51,905 bases of DNA from Burkholderiales bacterium (GTDB lineage Bacteria; Pseudomonadota; Gammaproteobacteria; Burkholderiales; Burkholderiaceae_C). A program made the translations under genes and the position numbers. Positions 1-8,881 of this stretch are shown in pieces. The stretch spans positions 27,989-79,893 of the forward strand of contig QBMB01000009.1 in the NCBI GenBank assembly GCA_003241965.1, read 5' to 3'. Under the pieces are notes generated by a model that saw only the letters and a program-made list of their open reading frames with translations, had not been told where the DNA came from and did no database searches. Positions within the stretch are counted from its first letter, which is position 1. The number at the start of each line of letters is the position of its first letter.

Positions 1-1
1 G

Positions 2-607
2 CTCACACTGGCGTTGGCCAAAGGCGTGCAGCACACATTGCGCCTGCTGCTCGCTGGCGTGATCGTGGGCGTGGTGCTGGGCGCCGGGCGCGATCTGGTG
101 ACCATCGCCTCGCCCGACACCTTGCAGGCCATGCAGGGCTTCATGTTGGGGAGCACCGGTTTTGTGGGCTGGGCCGCGTGCGGCGTCATGGCGGCGATGC
201 TGCTGGTGGCTGTGGTGGTGGCGGCATCTCTGGGGCGTGTGCTCGATGGCCTGGCCTTGGGTGAGGCCACGGCGCTGAGCCTGGGATTGCCGCTGGGCGC
301 AGTGCGCGGTGTGTTGGTGGCGGTGCTGGCGCTGGCCACCGGCGCGGCCGTGGCACAGACCGGCTTGATCGCCTTCGTGGGCCTGGCCGCGCCGCACCTG
401 GTGCGCTCCATCGTCAAGACCACGCACGGCCGGCTGGTGGTGCTCAGCGCGCTCATGGGTGGCCTGCTGCTGATGGCCGCCGACGTGCTGGCGCGCTGGA
501 TCATCGCGCCGCAAGAGCTGCCGGTGGGCGTGCTCACGGCGGTGCTGGGCGGCAGTTATCTGCTGTGGCTGATGCACCGGCGTCGCCGGCCGGGAGGCTT
601 TCTGTGA
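2..607 (+). CDS. btuC: FecCD-family ABC transporter permease, 5' partial (probable vitamin B12 importer)
   Basis: The frame is open to the left edge, so only the C-terminal 201 residues are visible and the true start lies outside the window. The protein is hydrophobic with several membrane helices. It shows the FecCD signature GLIAFVGLAAPHLVR, followed near the end by LPVGVLTAVLGG and a basic tail, as in BtuC, FecD and FhuB. This family forms the inner-membrane channel that brings cobalamin or ferric siderophores into the cytoplasm. An ATPase gene follows directly and cobalamin genes come after it, so B12 or cobinamide uptake is the likely role. That substrate is inferred from context, because the fold alone does not distinguish B12 from heme or siderophores. 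Confidence 0.88.
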   Translation, partial: LTLALAKGVQHTLRLLLAGVIVGVVLGAGRDLVTIASPDTLQAMQGFMLGSTGFVGWAACGVMAAMLLVAVVVAASLGRVLDGLALGEATALSLGLPLGAVRGVLVAVLALATGAAVAQTGLIAFVGLAAPHLVRSIVKTTHGRLVVLSALMGGLLLMAADVLARWIIAPQELPVGVLTAVLGGSYLLWLMHRRRRPGGFL

Positions 608-666
608 GCGCCGCCCGGCCGCCCGAAGGCGCTCGTGCCGAAGTGCGCAGCACGGAGGCATTGCGA

Positions 667-1428
667 ATGACCGCCGCGCTGCAAGCCCTCGGGGTCGGTG
701 TGGCGCTGGGTGGCACACCCGTGCTGCACAGCATCGACGTGGCCTTGCCCGCCGCGCGCTGGACCAGCATCGTCGGTCCCAACGGCGCTGGCAAATCGAC
801 CCTGCTCAAGGCGCTCGCCGGCCTGCTGCCGCACAGCGGCCAGGTGCAGCTGCTGGAGCGCCCGATGGCGCAATGGCGCGGCCGTGAACGCGCGCGCTGC
901 CTGGCCTGGCTTGGGCAGGGCGAGCAGGGCGCGGACGACCTCAGCGTGTGGGACGTGGCCATGCTCGGGCGTCTGCCGCACCAGCCCTGGCTGGCCGCGC
1001 CCTCCGGGGCCGACCGTGTTGCGGTGGAGCAAGCACTGCGCGCCACCCAGGCCTGGGACTGGCGCGAACGCCCGCTGGGCGCCCTCTCGGGCGGCGAGCG
1101 CCAGCGTGTGCTGCTGGCGCGCCTGCTGGCCGTGCAGGCCGAGGTGATGCTGATGGACGAACCCCTGGCCAACCTGGACCCACCGCACCAGGCCGACTGG
1201 CTGCTGCTGGTGCGCGAACTGGTGGCGCAAGGCAAGACGGTGGTGAGTGTGTTGCACGAGATCGGCATGGCGCTGCACGCCGACCAGATGGTGGTGATGG
1301 CCCAGGGCCGGGTGGTTCATCAGGGTGCTTGCGACGACTCGACCACCCACCTGGCGATCGAGGAGGTCTTTGACCACCGCGTCGCGATCCATCCCCTGGG
1401 CGACCAGTGGGTCGCGCTGCCCCGTTGA
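667..1428 (+). CDS. btuD: ABC transporter ATP-binding protein (probable vitamin B12 importer)
   Basis: This is the cytoplasmic ATPase partner of the preceding permease. Walker A is GPNGAGKST (residues 37-45), the signature is LSGGERQRV, Walker B is VMLMDEP and the switch histidine is in SVLHE. From the ATG at 667 the protein has 253 residues, a normal FecE/BtuD size, and a GGAGG sits 8 bases upstream (654-658). An in-frame GTG at 604 would overlap the permease stop and also has a GGAGG; it would add 21 residues that do not belong to the ABC fold, so I prefer 667, though the longer form is possible. The B12 substrate is inferred from the neighbouring cobO and later cob genes. Confidence 0.88.
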   Translation: MTAALQALGVGVALGGTPVLHSIDVALPAARWTSIVGPNGAGKSTLLKALAGLLPHSGQVQLLERPMAQWRGRERARCLAWLGQGEQGADDLSVWDVAMLGRLPHQPWLAAPSGADRVAVEQALRATQAWDWRERPLGALSGGERQRVLLARLLAVQAEVMLMDEPLANLDPPHQADWLLLVRELVAQGKTVVSVLHEIGMALHADQMVVMAQGRVVHQGACDDSTTHLAIEEVFDHRVAIHPLGDQWVALPR

Positions 1429-1452
1429 ACTGTTTTTGATTGGAGACTGCTC

Positions 1453-2034
1453 ATGCAGATCGAAGCCCCACCCATTGACAAACACTACGAAAAACCCGAG
1501 GGCGAGCGCCGTGGCCTGCTCATCGTGCACACCGGCGACGGTAAAGGCAAAAGCACGGCGGCTTTCGGACTTGCCTTGCGGGCATTCGGTCGCACCCATG
1601 TGCACGGCAAGCTGGTGAAGATCTTTCAGTTCATGAAAGTCCCCAGCGCCCGTTTTGGAGAGCACCGCATCTTCGAGCAACTCGGTTTGCCGATCGAGGG
1701 GTTGGGCGACGGCTTCAGCTGGAAGAGCCAGGACCTGGAGCACTCAGCGCAGTTGGCCCGCGACGGATGGCTGAAGGCGCGCGCGGCCATCCTGGGTGGT
1801 GAATACTTCATGGTCACGCTCGACGAGCTGACCTACCCGCTGATCTACGGCTGGCTGCCACTCGACGACGTGTTGCAGACGCTGCGCGAACGCCCGCGCC
1901 ATGTGCACGTGGTCATCACGGGGCGGCGCTGCCCGCCCGAGATCATCGAGCTGGCCGACACCGTGACCGAAATGACCTTGGTGAAACACGCGTTCAAGGC
2001 GGGCATTCCCGCCCAGCGCGGCATTGAAGACTGA
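1453..2034 (+). CDS. cobO: Cob(I)yrinic acid a,c-diamide adenosyltransferase
   Basis: A 193-residue CobO/BtuR-type (CobA family) enzyme. It transfers the adenosyl group of ATP to the cobalt of corrinoids, giving the adenosylated form used by later steps. Its P-loop is GDGKGKST (residues 28-35), followed by the family features FQFMK, GDGFSW and LDELTYPL. The length is typical. A GGAGA lies before the ATG at 1453. It is separated from the ATPase gene by 24 bases and from bioB by 24 bases, so these genes are probably one transcript. The product acts in the cytoplasm on corrinoids made or salvaged by the cell. Confidence 0.95.
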   Translation: MQIEAPPIDKHYEKPEGERRGLLIVHTGDGKGKSTAAFGLALRAFGRTHVHGKLVKIFQFMKVPSARFGEHRIFEQLGLPIEGLGDGFSWKSQDLEHSAQLARDGWLKARAAILGGEYFMVTLDELTYPLIYGWLPLDDVLQTLRERPRHVHVVITGRRCPPEIIELADTVTEMTLVKHAFKAGIPAQRGIED

Positions 2035-2058
2035 CCCTGTTCCCGAAAGAAGAGAACC

Positions 2059-3069
2059 ATGACCACGACCACCCTGAATGAACAACCCGTGCGCCTTGTG
2101 CCACGTCCTGCCGCCTCGGCAGCCACCACCGAACGCTGGTCGGTGGACGACGTGGCCTCGCTGTTTGACTTGCCGTTTTCCGAACTGATCTTCCGCGCGC
2201 AAACCGTGCACCGCGAGCACTTCGACCCCACCGAGGTCGAGCTCGCCACGCTGCTGTCGGTGAAGACCGGCGGTTGTCCTGAAGACTGCGGCTACTGCCC
2301 GCAGTCGGTGCATTTCGACACCGGTCTTGAAGCCGGCAAATTGATGGGCGTGGCCGCCGTGCGCGAAGCCGCGCAGCGCGCCAAACAAGCCGGTGCCACC
2401 CGTTTCTGCATGGGTGCTGCCTGGCGCGCGCCCAAAGACCGCGACGTGGAGGCCGTGGCCGAACTCGTGCGCGCCGTGAAGGAAGAAGGCCTGGAAGCCT
2501 GCGCCACGTTGGGCATGCTCAATGAAGGCCATGCCGAAACCCTGCGCGACGCCGGTCTGGACTACTACAACCACAACCTGGACAGCGCGCCCGACTTCTA
2601 CGGCGAGATCATCACCACGCGCGATTACCAGGACCGCCTGGACACGCTGGAGCGCGTGCGCGGCGCGGGCGTGAAGGTTTGCTGCGGCGGCATCGTGGGC
2701 ATGGGTGAATCGCGCCGCCAGCGTGCCGCGCTCGTGGCCCAGCTGGCCAACCTCGCGCCCGACTACCCCGAATCGGTGCCCATCAACAACCTGGTGAAGG
2801 TGCAGGGCACGCCGCTGGCCGACCAGCCCGACCTGGACCCGCTGGAATTCGTGCGCACCATTGCGGTGGCGCGCATCACCATGCCGCGCGCCCGCGTGCG
2901 CCTCTCGGCCGGGCGCCAGCAGATGAGCGAGGCGGTGCAGGCCCTGTGTTTCCTGGGCGGCGCCAACTCCATCTTTTATGGCGAGAAGCTGCTCACCACC
3001 GGCAACCCCGACGTGGCGGCCGACATGAATCTGCTCGCCAAGCTGGGCATGCAGGCGCGCCGCGCCTGA
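2059..3069 (+). CDS. bioB: Biotin synthase (radical SAM)
   Basis: A 336-residue BioB, which inserts sulfur into dethiobiotin to form biotin. The radical-SAM cluster ligands are C73, C77 and C80 in [10 protein letters not shown]. Other family blocks are [26 protein letters not shown] and a C-terminal half containing [10 protein letters not shown]. The second [2Fe-2S] cluster uses further conserved cysteines and the arginine in this RLSAGR segment. The N-terminus carries a roughly 25-residue extension before the core. The gene lies inside the cobalamin operon, 24 bases after cobO and 5 bases before cbiB, with no other biotin gene nearby. Both enzymes handle vitamins, but there is no known direct step shared between the pathways. 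Confidence 0.97.
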   Translation: MTTTTLNEQPVRLVPRPAASAATTERWSVDDVASLFDLPFSELIFRAQTVHREHFDPTEVELATLLSVKTGGCPEDCGYCPQSVHFDTGLEAGKLMGVAAVREAAQRAKQAGATRFCMGAAWRAPKDRDVEAVAELVRAVKEEGLEACATLGMLNEGHAETLRDAGLDYYNHNLDSAPDFYGEIITTRDYQDRLDTLERVRGAGVKVCCGGIVGMGESRRQRAALVAQLANLAPDYPESVPINNLVKVQGTPLADQPDLDPLEFVRTIAVARITMPRARVRLSAGRQQMSEAVQALCFLGGANSIFYGEKLLTTGNPDVAADMNLLAKLGMQARRA

Positions 3070-3074
3070 TCCCC

Positions 3075-4043
3075 ATGTGGTCCACGCTGCCCCCGCCGGA
3101 GATCGCCGCGCCGCTGGCGGTGCTGGTGGCGCTGGCGCTGGACCGTGCATTGGGCGAGCCGCCCGCGCGGTGGCACCCGGTGGTGGGCATGGGGCGCTAC
3201 CTGTCGTTCATGGGTGAGCGCATCGCGCCGGCGGCAGGCGCTGAAGCGCAGGCCGCGCGTGCCTTCGTTCAGGGCGCGTTGGCTTGGTGTTTCGGCGCTG
3301 TGCTGGTGGTGGCCGTGGTCGCATTGCTGGTAGCCGCTACGGCCGGCTGGGCCTGGTGGGTGCAGGCGCTGGTGCTGGGCCTGCTGCTCAAGCCGCTGCT
3401 GGCCTGGCGCATGTTGCGCGACGAGGTGCAGGCGGTCGAGGCGGCGCTGGGGGAGTCGCTGCCGGCAGGGCGTGCGCGCCTGGCCTGGCTGGTGAGCCGC
3501 GACGTGTCCACACTGGACGCTGCGCAGGTGCGCGAGAGCGCCATCGAGTCGCTGGCCGAGAACCTCAACGACTCGGTGGTCGCGCCGTTGTTCTGGTTCG
3601 TCATCGCCGGCTTGCCCGGCGCTGCGATCTACCGTTTTGCCAACACCGCCGACGCCATGTGGGGTTACCGCGGCGAACGCAACGGACGCGACTGGACTTG
3701 GGCCGGCAAGTGGGCCGCACGCGCCGACGACGTGTTGTCGTGGCTGCCTGCCCGCATCACCGGCGCCCTGCTCGGCCTGCTCGGCGCGGCGCGCGGCCTG
3801 CACACGCTGCGCGCTCAGGCGCGGCGCACTCCCTCGCCCAACAGCGGTTGGCCCATGGCGGCCATGGCGTTGGCGCTCGATGTTCGGCTGGGCAAGCCCG
3901 GCGTGTACGAACTGCATGGCGCAGGCCGCAGCCCGCAGGCCGCCGACACGGCGCAGGCGCTTCAACTGGCCGGGCGTGTGGTGCAGGCGCTGGCCTGCGC
4001 GGCGTTGCTGTGGGCTGGGCTTGCGTGGAGCGCTTTGCCATGA
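3075..4043 (+). CDS. cbiB: Adenosylcobinamide-phosphate synthase
   Basis: CbiB (named CobD in Pseudomonas denitrificans) is an inner-membrane enzyme that joins adenosylcobyric acid to aminopropanol or its phosphate. The 322-residue product has the N-terminal motif ALDRALGEPPARWHPVVGMG and the central block SLAENLNDSVVAPLFWF followed by YRFANTADAMWGYR, both diagnostic. Several hydrophobic helices occur in the first 110 residues and at the C-terminus. The frame stays open upstream into bioB, but the family homology begins just after the ATG at 3075. Its stop codon overlaps the next start as ATGA, which implies translational coupling. Confidence 0.95.
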   Translation: MWSTLPPPEIAAPLAVLVALALDRALGEPPARWHPVVGMGRYLSFMGERIAPAAGAEAQAARAFVQGALAWCFGAVLVVAVVALLVAATAGWAWWVQALVLGLLLKPLLAWRMLRDEVQAVEAALGESLPAGRARLAWLVSRDVSTLDAAQVRESAIESLAENLNDSVVAPLFWFVIAGLPGAAIYRFANTADAMWGYRGERNGRDWTWAGKWAARADDVLSWLPARITGALLGLLGAARGLHTLRAQARRTPSPNSGWPMAAMALALDVRLGKPGVYELHGAGRSPQAADTAQALQLAGRVVQALACAALLWAGLAWSALP

Positions 4044-5017
4044 CCATCACTCACGGTGGCCCCGACGCCCTGGGCGTGCCCGCCTGGGATTTCTCGACCA
4101 ACGCCAACGCCTGCGGCCCCTGCCCGACTGCGCTGACCGCGGTGCAGCAGGCTGACGCGCGCCACTACCCCGACCCGGCCTACACAGCCCTGCGCGAATC
4201 GCTGGCGGCCTTCCACGCGGTGGACGCGGCGCGCATCGTGTTGGCGGGAAGTGCGAGCGAATTCATTCACCGCTTCACCGCCTGGGTGGCGCGCGAGGGT
4301 GGCCAGCAGGTGTGGTTGCCAGCGTTGGCCTATGGCGACTGCACACAAGCCGCGCAGGCCTGGCGCCTGGCGCGCACACCCGATCCCGCGCGGGCGCAAC
4401 TGGCCTGGTTGTGCGAACCCTCCAGCCCGTTGGGCCAAGCCGAGGTGTTGGCGTGCACGGTCGCAGACACGGCTTTGCACACTGTGCTGGACCGCGCCTA
4501 CGAACCCCTGCGCCTGAGCGGGCGCAGCAGCCTGGACCCGTCCGCGCTGCTGCGGGTGTGGCAACTCTGGAGCCCCAACAAGGCCATGGGGTTGACGGGG
4601 GTGCGCGGCGCGTATGCCATCGCGCCGCTGGGCGCCGTGGCCCAGGCTCGTGCGCTGGACGCGCTGGCGCCTTCGTGGCTGCTGGGCGCGCACGCCGTGG
4701 CACTGCTGGGCGCTTGGGTGATGCCGGTGGCTCAAGACTGGCTGGCGCAGAGCCTCGTCGCCTTGAGCGTTTGGAAAACCCAACAGCAGGCGTTGCTGGA
4801 TGGGCTGGGCTGGAGCGTGTTGCCGAGCGATGCCAACTACTTCTGTGCCGCGCCGCCGCGCCCCGTGGATGCCTTTGCGCTGCGGGCGGCCGGCATCAAG
4901 CTGCGCGACACCACCTCTTTCGGCCTGCCCGGCCACTGGCGCCTGGGTGTGCTGCCGCAGCAGGCGCAGGCAGCCCTGCGCGTTGTGCTGATGGCGCAGC
5001 GCGAGCGTGTGGAATGA
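4040..5017 (+). CDS. cobD: Threonine-phosphate decarboxylase (PLP-dependent)
   Basis: This fold-type I PLP enzyme (CobD in Salmonella, CobC in P. denitrificans) makes aminopropanol phosphate from L-threonine phosphate for the nucleotide loop of B12. It begins with THGG and DFSTNANACGP, the usual opening of the family. The PLP lysine is probably K181 in SPNKAMGLTGVRGAY. The C-terminal GIKLRDTTSFGLPGHWRLG is also typical. The length is 325 residues, slightly shorter than many homologues. The start at 4040 overlaps the cbiB stop by four bases and the end overlaps cobQ by four bases. Confidence 0.92.
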   Translation: MTITHGGPDALGVPAWDFSTNANACGPCPTALTAVQQADARHYPDPAYTALRESLAAFHAVDAARIVLAGSASEFIHRFTAWVAREGGQQVWLPALAYGDCTQAAQAWRLARTPDPARAQLAWLCEPSSPLGQAEVLACTVADTALHTVLDRAYEPLRLSGRSSLDPSALLRVWQLWSPNKAMGLTGVRGAYAIAPLGAVAQARALDALAPSWLLGAHAVALLGAWVMPVAQDWLAQSLVALSVWKTQQQALLDGLGWSVLPSDANYFCAAPPRPVDAFALRAAGIKLRDTTSFGLPGHWRLGVLPQQAQAALRVVLMAQRERVE

Positions 5018-6471
5018 CGGCGCGCTGCGTGATGGTGCTGGGCACAACCAGCGGCGCGGGCAAGAGCTGGCTCACCACCGCGCTGTGCCGGCACTACGCC
5101 AGACAAGGACTCAAGGTCGCTCCGTTCAAGGCGCAAAACATGAGCAACAACGCTCGGGTTGTGGCCGGTGGCGAGATCGGCAGCGCCCAATACTTTCAGT
5201 CGCTCGCGGCACAGTCCGAACCCGAAGTCCGCATGAACCCGCTGCTGCTCAAGCCCGAGGCCGACACGCGCAGCCAGGTGGTGCTGATGGGGCAGGTGAA
5301 CGAAGCGCTGTCCAACATGCCGTGGCGTGGCCGCAGTCTGCACGTGTGGCCGCAGATCGCCGCCGCGCTGGACGCGCTGCGCGAGGAGAACGACGTGGTG
5401 GTGATCGAAGGCGCAGGCTCGCCGGCCGAGATCAACCTGCACACCAGCGACATCGTGAACATGCGCGTGGCGCTGCACGCGAACGCGCGCTGCCTGCTCG
5501 TGACCGATATTGATCGTGGCGGCGCCTTTGCCCACCTCTACGGCACCTGGGCACTGCTGCCTGCCGAGGAGCGCGCGCTCATCCACGGCTTCGTGCTCAA
5601 CAAGTTCCGCGGCGACGCCGGCCTGCTGGCGCCCGCGCCGCAGATGCTGCAGGACCTCACCGGCGTGCCCACGGTGGCCACGCTCCCAATGTGGTGGCAG
5701 CACGGCTTGCCGGAAGAGGATGGCGTGTTCGACGACCGCGCACGCGCCTCGGGCGCCGTGAGCAAGACGGTGGCGGTGATCGCCTACCCGCGCATCAGCA
5801 ACCTCGACGAGTTCCAGCCACTCAAGAACGTGCCCGGCGTGCGCCTGGTCTGGGCGCGCGCGCCGGCCGACTGCGCGGGCGCCGACTGGATCGTGCTGCC
5901 CGGGAGCAAGGCCACCGCGGCCGATCTGGCCTGGCTGCGCACCCAGGGCCTGGACCGTGCCATTGCCGCGCACGCCGCGCAGGGCGGGGCGGTGCTGGGT
6001 GTGTGCGGCGGGCTGCAGATGCTGGGCGAGGCGCTGATCGACACCCACGGCATCGATGGGAACGCACCCGGCCTGGGTTTGCTGCCGTTGGTGACGCAGT
6101 TCGATCTGCAGAAAACTGTGCGCCACACACACACCACGTTCGGCGAGCTGCACGGTGCGTGGTCTGCGCTCTCGGGCGTGACCGCTGCGGGCTACGAAAT
6201 CCACCACGGCCAGACTGCGCAACACCCTGCCATGGCAGCGGGTGGCGATATGGCGCGCGAGGTGTTGCCCGAGGGTCTGGGCTGGCAGAACGCAGCGGGC
6301 AACGTGCTCGGTGTTTACCTGCACGGCCTGTTCGAAGACCCGCGCGTGCTGCATGCGCTCTTTGGCGCCACCGCACCCACGCTGGAGACCGTGTTCAACG
6401 GCCTGGCCGATTTCATCGAAACCCACTTCGAGCCCGGCGTGCTCGAACAACTCATCGCAACCCGACCATGA
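5014..6471 (+). CDS. cobQ: Cobyric acid synthase (glutamine-hydrolysing)
   Basis: CobQ amidates four side chains of adenosyl-cobyrinic acid a,c-diamide using glutamine and ATP. The N-terminal ATPase half has a P-loop variant GTTSGAGKS (residues 10-18) and the family segment PFKAQNMSNNARV. The C-terminal class-I-like glutaminase half has the nucleophile C331 in GVCGGLQMLGEAL and H437 in GVYLHGLF. The 485-residue length is standard. The presence of this amidation step implies the operon handles more than simple cobinamide salvage. The start at 5014 forms an ATGA overlap with the previous gene, and the end overlaps cobT in the same way. Confidence 0.96.
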   Translation: MTARCVMVLGTTSGAGKSWLTTALCRHYARQGLKVAPFKAQNMSNNARVVAGGEIGSAQYFQSLAAQSEPEVRMNPLLLKPEADTRSQVVLMGQVNEALSNMPWRGRSLHVWPQIAAALDALREENDVVVIEGAGSPAEINLHTSDIVNMRVALHANARCLLVTDIDRGGAFAHLYGTWALLPAEERALIHGFVLNKFRGDAGLLAPAPQMLQDLTGVPTVATLPMWWQHGLPEEDGVFDDRARASGAVSKTVAVIAYPRISNLDEFQPLKNVPGVRLVWARAPADCAGADWIVLPGSKATAADLAWLRTQGLDRAIAAHAAQGGAVLGVCGGLQMLGEALIDTHGIDGNAPGLGLLPLVTQFDLQKTVRHTHTTFGELHGAWSALSGVTAAGYEIHHGQTAQHPAMAAGGDMAREVLPEGLGWQNAAGNVLGVYLHGLFEDPRVLHALFGATAPTLETVFNGLADFIETHFEPGVLEQLIATRP

Positions 6472-7511
6472 ACATCCCCGACATCACCCAACCCGAACTC
6501 GCGCAAACCCTGCAGCGCGCGCTGGACAACAAAACCAAACCGCTGGGCTCGCTCGGGCGGCTCGAAGCGCTGGCGCAGCGCATCGGCCTGATCCTGGGCA
6601 CGGCGCAGCCGCTGCTGCAGGCGCCGCAGATGCTGGTGTGCGCGGGCGACCACGGCCTGGCCGCGCGCGGTGTGTCGGCCTACCCGAGCGACGTGACCTG
6701 GCAGATGGTGGAGAACTTCCTGGCCGGCGGCGCGGCGGTGAGCGTGCTGGCGCGCCAGCACGGTATCGGCCTCACGGTGGTGGACTGCGGCGTGAAGCAC
6801 GACTTCGCCGAGCGGTCGGGTTTGTTGGTCCGCAAGATCGCACACGGCACGGCCGACGCGCTCGAAGGCCCGGCCATGAGCGCAGCGCAGTGCGCGCAGG
6901 CCATGGCCAACGGCCGCGAGGTGTTGAAGGGCCTGCCCGGCAACGCCTTGCTGCTCGGCGAAATGGGCATCGGCAACACCTCGGCCGCGTCGATGCTGCT
7001 GGCGCGCCTGGGTGGGCTGGACGTGGCAGAGGTCACTGGTGCCGGCACCGGCCTGGACGCCGCAGCGGTGCAACGCAAGATCGGCATCCTGCGCGAGGTG
7101 CTGGCTCGCCATGCGGCGGCAACGGCACCGCTGGACGCGCTCGCGGCCTTCGGCGGTTTCGAGATCGCCACGCTGGTGGGTGGTGTGCTGCAAGCCTCTG
7201 AAGAGCGCCGCGTGATCGTGGTCGACGGCTTCATCGCCACCTCGGCCGTGCTGGTGGCCGCGCACCTGGCGCCCTGTGTGTTGCAACGCTGCGTGTTCGC
7301 CCACCGCTCGGGTGAGCGCGGCCATGCGCTCATGCTCGCGCACCTCAAGGCCGAGCCGCTGCTGGACCTGGGCATGCGCCTGGGCGAAGGCTCGGGCGCG
7401 GCGCTGGCCTGGCCGCTGCTGGTGAGCGCGTGTACGCTGCTGCGCGAGATGGCGAGTTTCGAGGCGGCCGGTGTGTCGCGCAGCGACGAGGTCACTCCCG
7501 AGCGCGCATGA
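6468..7511 (+). CDS. cobT: Nicotinate-nucleotide--dimethylbenzimidazole phosphoribosyltransferase
   Basis: CobT activates 5,6-dimethylbenzimidazole to alpha-ribazole phosphate using nicotinate mononucleotide, supplying the lower ligand of cobalamin. Visible family blocks are KTKPLGSLGRLE near residue 20, CAGDHGLAARGVSAYP, GEMGIGNTSAAS, GAGTGLD and near the C-terminus LGMRLGEGSGAALA. The glutamate in the last block fits the proposed catalytic base region. The protein has 347 residues, as usual. ATGA overlaps join it to cobQ before and cobS after. Its presence suggests the cell makes or receives dimethylbenzimidazole. Confidence 0.96.
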   Translation: MNIPDITQPELAQTLQRALDNKTKPLGSLGRLEALAQRIGLILGTAQPLLQAPQMLVCAGDHGLAARGVSAYPSDVTWQMVENFLAGGAAVSVLARQHGIGLTVVDCGVKHDFAERSGLLVRKIAHGTADALEGPAMSAAQCAQAMANGREVLKGLPGNALLLGEMGIGNTSAASMLLARLGGLDVAEVTGAGTGLDAAAVQRKIGILREVLARHAAATAPLDALAAFGGFEIATLVGGVLQASEERRVIVVDGFIATSAVLVAAHLAPCVLQRCVFAHRSGERGHALMLAHLKAEPLLDLGMRLGEGSGAALAWPLLVSACTLLREMASFEAAGVSRSDEVTPERA

Positions 7512-8311
7512 CGCAATTCGCCCGTCATTTCCTGCTGGCCTTGCAATTCTTCACCCGCATCCCGGTGACGGGACGGCTGGCCGATTGGGTGGGCTTCAGC
7601 CCGGCCATGCTGCGTGCCAGTGCCGCGCATTTCCCCGGGGTGGGCTGGATCGTGGGTGCTCTCACGGCGGCGGTGTTGTGGGGCCTGCTGCTGGTGTTGC
7701 CGGCGGTGCCTGCTGCGCCCTGGGTGGCGGCGGTCGCGAGCACCGTGTTCGGCGTGTTGCTCACCGGCGCCTTTCACGAAGACGGGCTGGCCGATCTGGC
7801 CGACGGGCTGGGCGGCAGCATGGACCGCACCCGCGCGCTGGAGATCATGAAGGACTCGCGCATCGGCAGCTATGGCGCGATCGCGCTGGTGCTGGCGGTG
7901 CTGGCCAAGGTGGCGCTGCTGGCCTTGCTGGCACAGGTGGATGCATGGCTTGCGGTGGTGGCGCTGTTCGCCGCGCACGTCACCTCGCGCACCGTGCCAC
8001 TCTTCGTGATCCGTACGCTGGCGCATGTGGGCGACACACCGCAATCGAAAAGTAAACCGCTGGCCGAGAGCATCGGCAACGCGGGTTTGGCCGCGGGCTT
8101 GCTGTGGTGGGCGCTGGCCATGGCGCTGGTGGTGTGGCTCCTTCCCGCTGCGCCGTGGGCGCAGGCCGTGCTCGGCGCGCTGATCGGCCTGGGCTGGATG
8201 TGGCGCCTGCTGCAGCGCCGTCTGCAGGGCTTCACCGGCGACGGCCTGGGCGCCACGCAGCAGGTGAGTGAAGTGTTGTTCTACCTGGGCTTGTGCCTGT
8301 CGCTGCCATGA
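7508..8311 (+). CDS. cobS: Adenosylcobinamide-GDP ribazoletransferase (cobalamin 5'-phosphate synthase)
   Basis: CobS is the integral inner-membrane enzyme that joins adenosylcobinamide-GDP to alpha-ribazole (phosphate). The 267-residue product has LQFFTRIPV at the start, the acidic motif GAFHEDGLADLADGLGG, then DSRIGSYG and near the end GFTGDGLGATQQVSE, all diagnostic. Between them lie several hydrophobic helices. The ATG at 7508 overlaps the cobT stop and the end overlaps the phosphatase start, continuing the ATGA chain. The GDP-activated substrate requires a CobU/CobP kinase-guanylyltransferase, which is not encoded in this window. Confidence 0.96.
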   Translation: MTQFARHFLLALQFFTRIPVTGRLADWVGFSPAMLRASAAHFPGVGWIVGALTAAVLWGLLLVLPAVPAAPWVAAVASTVFGVLLTGAFHEDGLADLADGLGGSMDRTRALEIMKDSRIGSYGAIALVLAVLAKVALLALLAQVDAWLAVVALFAAHVTSRTVPLFVIRTLAHVGDTPQSKSKPLAESIGNAGLAAGLLWWALAMALVVWLLPAAPWAQAVLGALIGLGWMWRLLQRRLQGFTGDGLGATQQVSEVLFYLGLCLSLP

Positions 8312-8862
8312 AGCTCTGGTTGCTGCGCCACGCGCGCGTCTTGTTGCCCGAAGGGCTGTGCTACGGCGCCAGTGACGTGCCGGCGGACACCGTGCTCACG
8401 CGGGAGGCTGCACAGGCCTTCGCGCCGCTGCCGCCACCGGGCACGCCGGTGTGGGTGTCGGGCCTGGTGCGTGCGCAGCAGATGGCCGGCGCGCTGCAGG
8501 CCGAGCGGCCCGACCTGGGCGCTGCGCGCGTGGACACGCGCTTGAACGAAATGGACTTTGGCCAATGGGAGCTGCAGCGCTGGGACAGCATGCCGCGCAG
8601 CGCTTTCGACGCGTGGATGGAAGATTTCGCGCACCACCGTTTCGGCGGCGCCGAGAGCACGCAGATGCTGCTCTACCGCGTGGCTGCGGCGCTGGCCGAT
8701 CTGCGACCCGCAACGATAACCGACGTGGTGTGGGTGACGCACGCGGGTGTGATCCGCGCGGTGCAGCACATCGTGGCCAGCGGCGGTGTGCACATCGCTG
8801 ATGTGGCCCAATGGCCCAAGGACGCGCCCGAGCCGGGTGGCTGGACCTCGCTGTCTTTTTGA
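8308..8862 (+). CDS. cobC: Alpha-ribazole phosphatase-like histidine phosphatase
   Basis: A 184-residue member of the histidine phosphatase superfamily, expected to remove the phosphate from alpha-ribazole phosphate or cobalamin phosphate. The catalytic histidine motif is LLRHA, where most relatives have RHG; the second histidine lies in VWVTHAGVIRA. The acidic block LNEMDFGQWE is also in the family. Its place as last gene of the ATGA-linked cobalamin chain supports the CobC role; without that context it would only be called a histidine phosphatase. The ATG at 8308 is chosen because it overlaps the cobS stop. Confidence 0.85.
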   Translation: MKLWLLRHARVLLPEGLCYGASDVPADTVLTREAAQAFAPLPPPGTPVWVSGLVRAQQMAGALQAERPDLGAARVDTRLNEMDFGQWELQRWDSMPRSAFDAWMEDFAHHRFGGAESTQMLLYRVAAALADLRPATITDVVWVTHAGVIRAVQHIVASGGVHIADVAQWPKDAPEPGGWTSLSF

Positions 8863-8881
8863 AATTCCCTGTTGCCGCACC

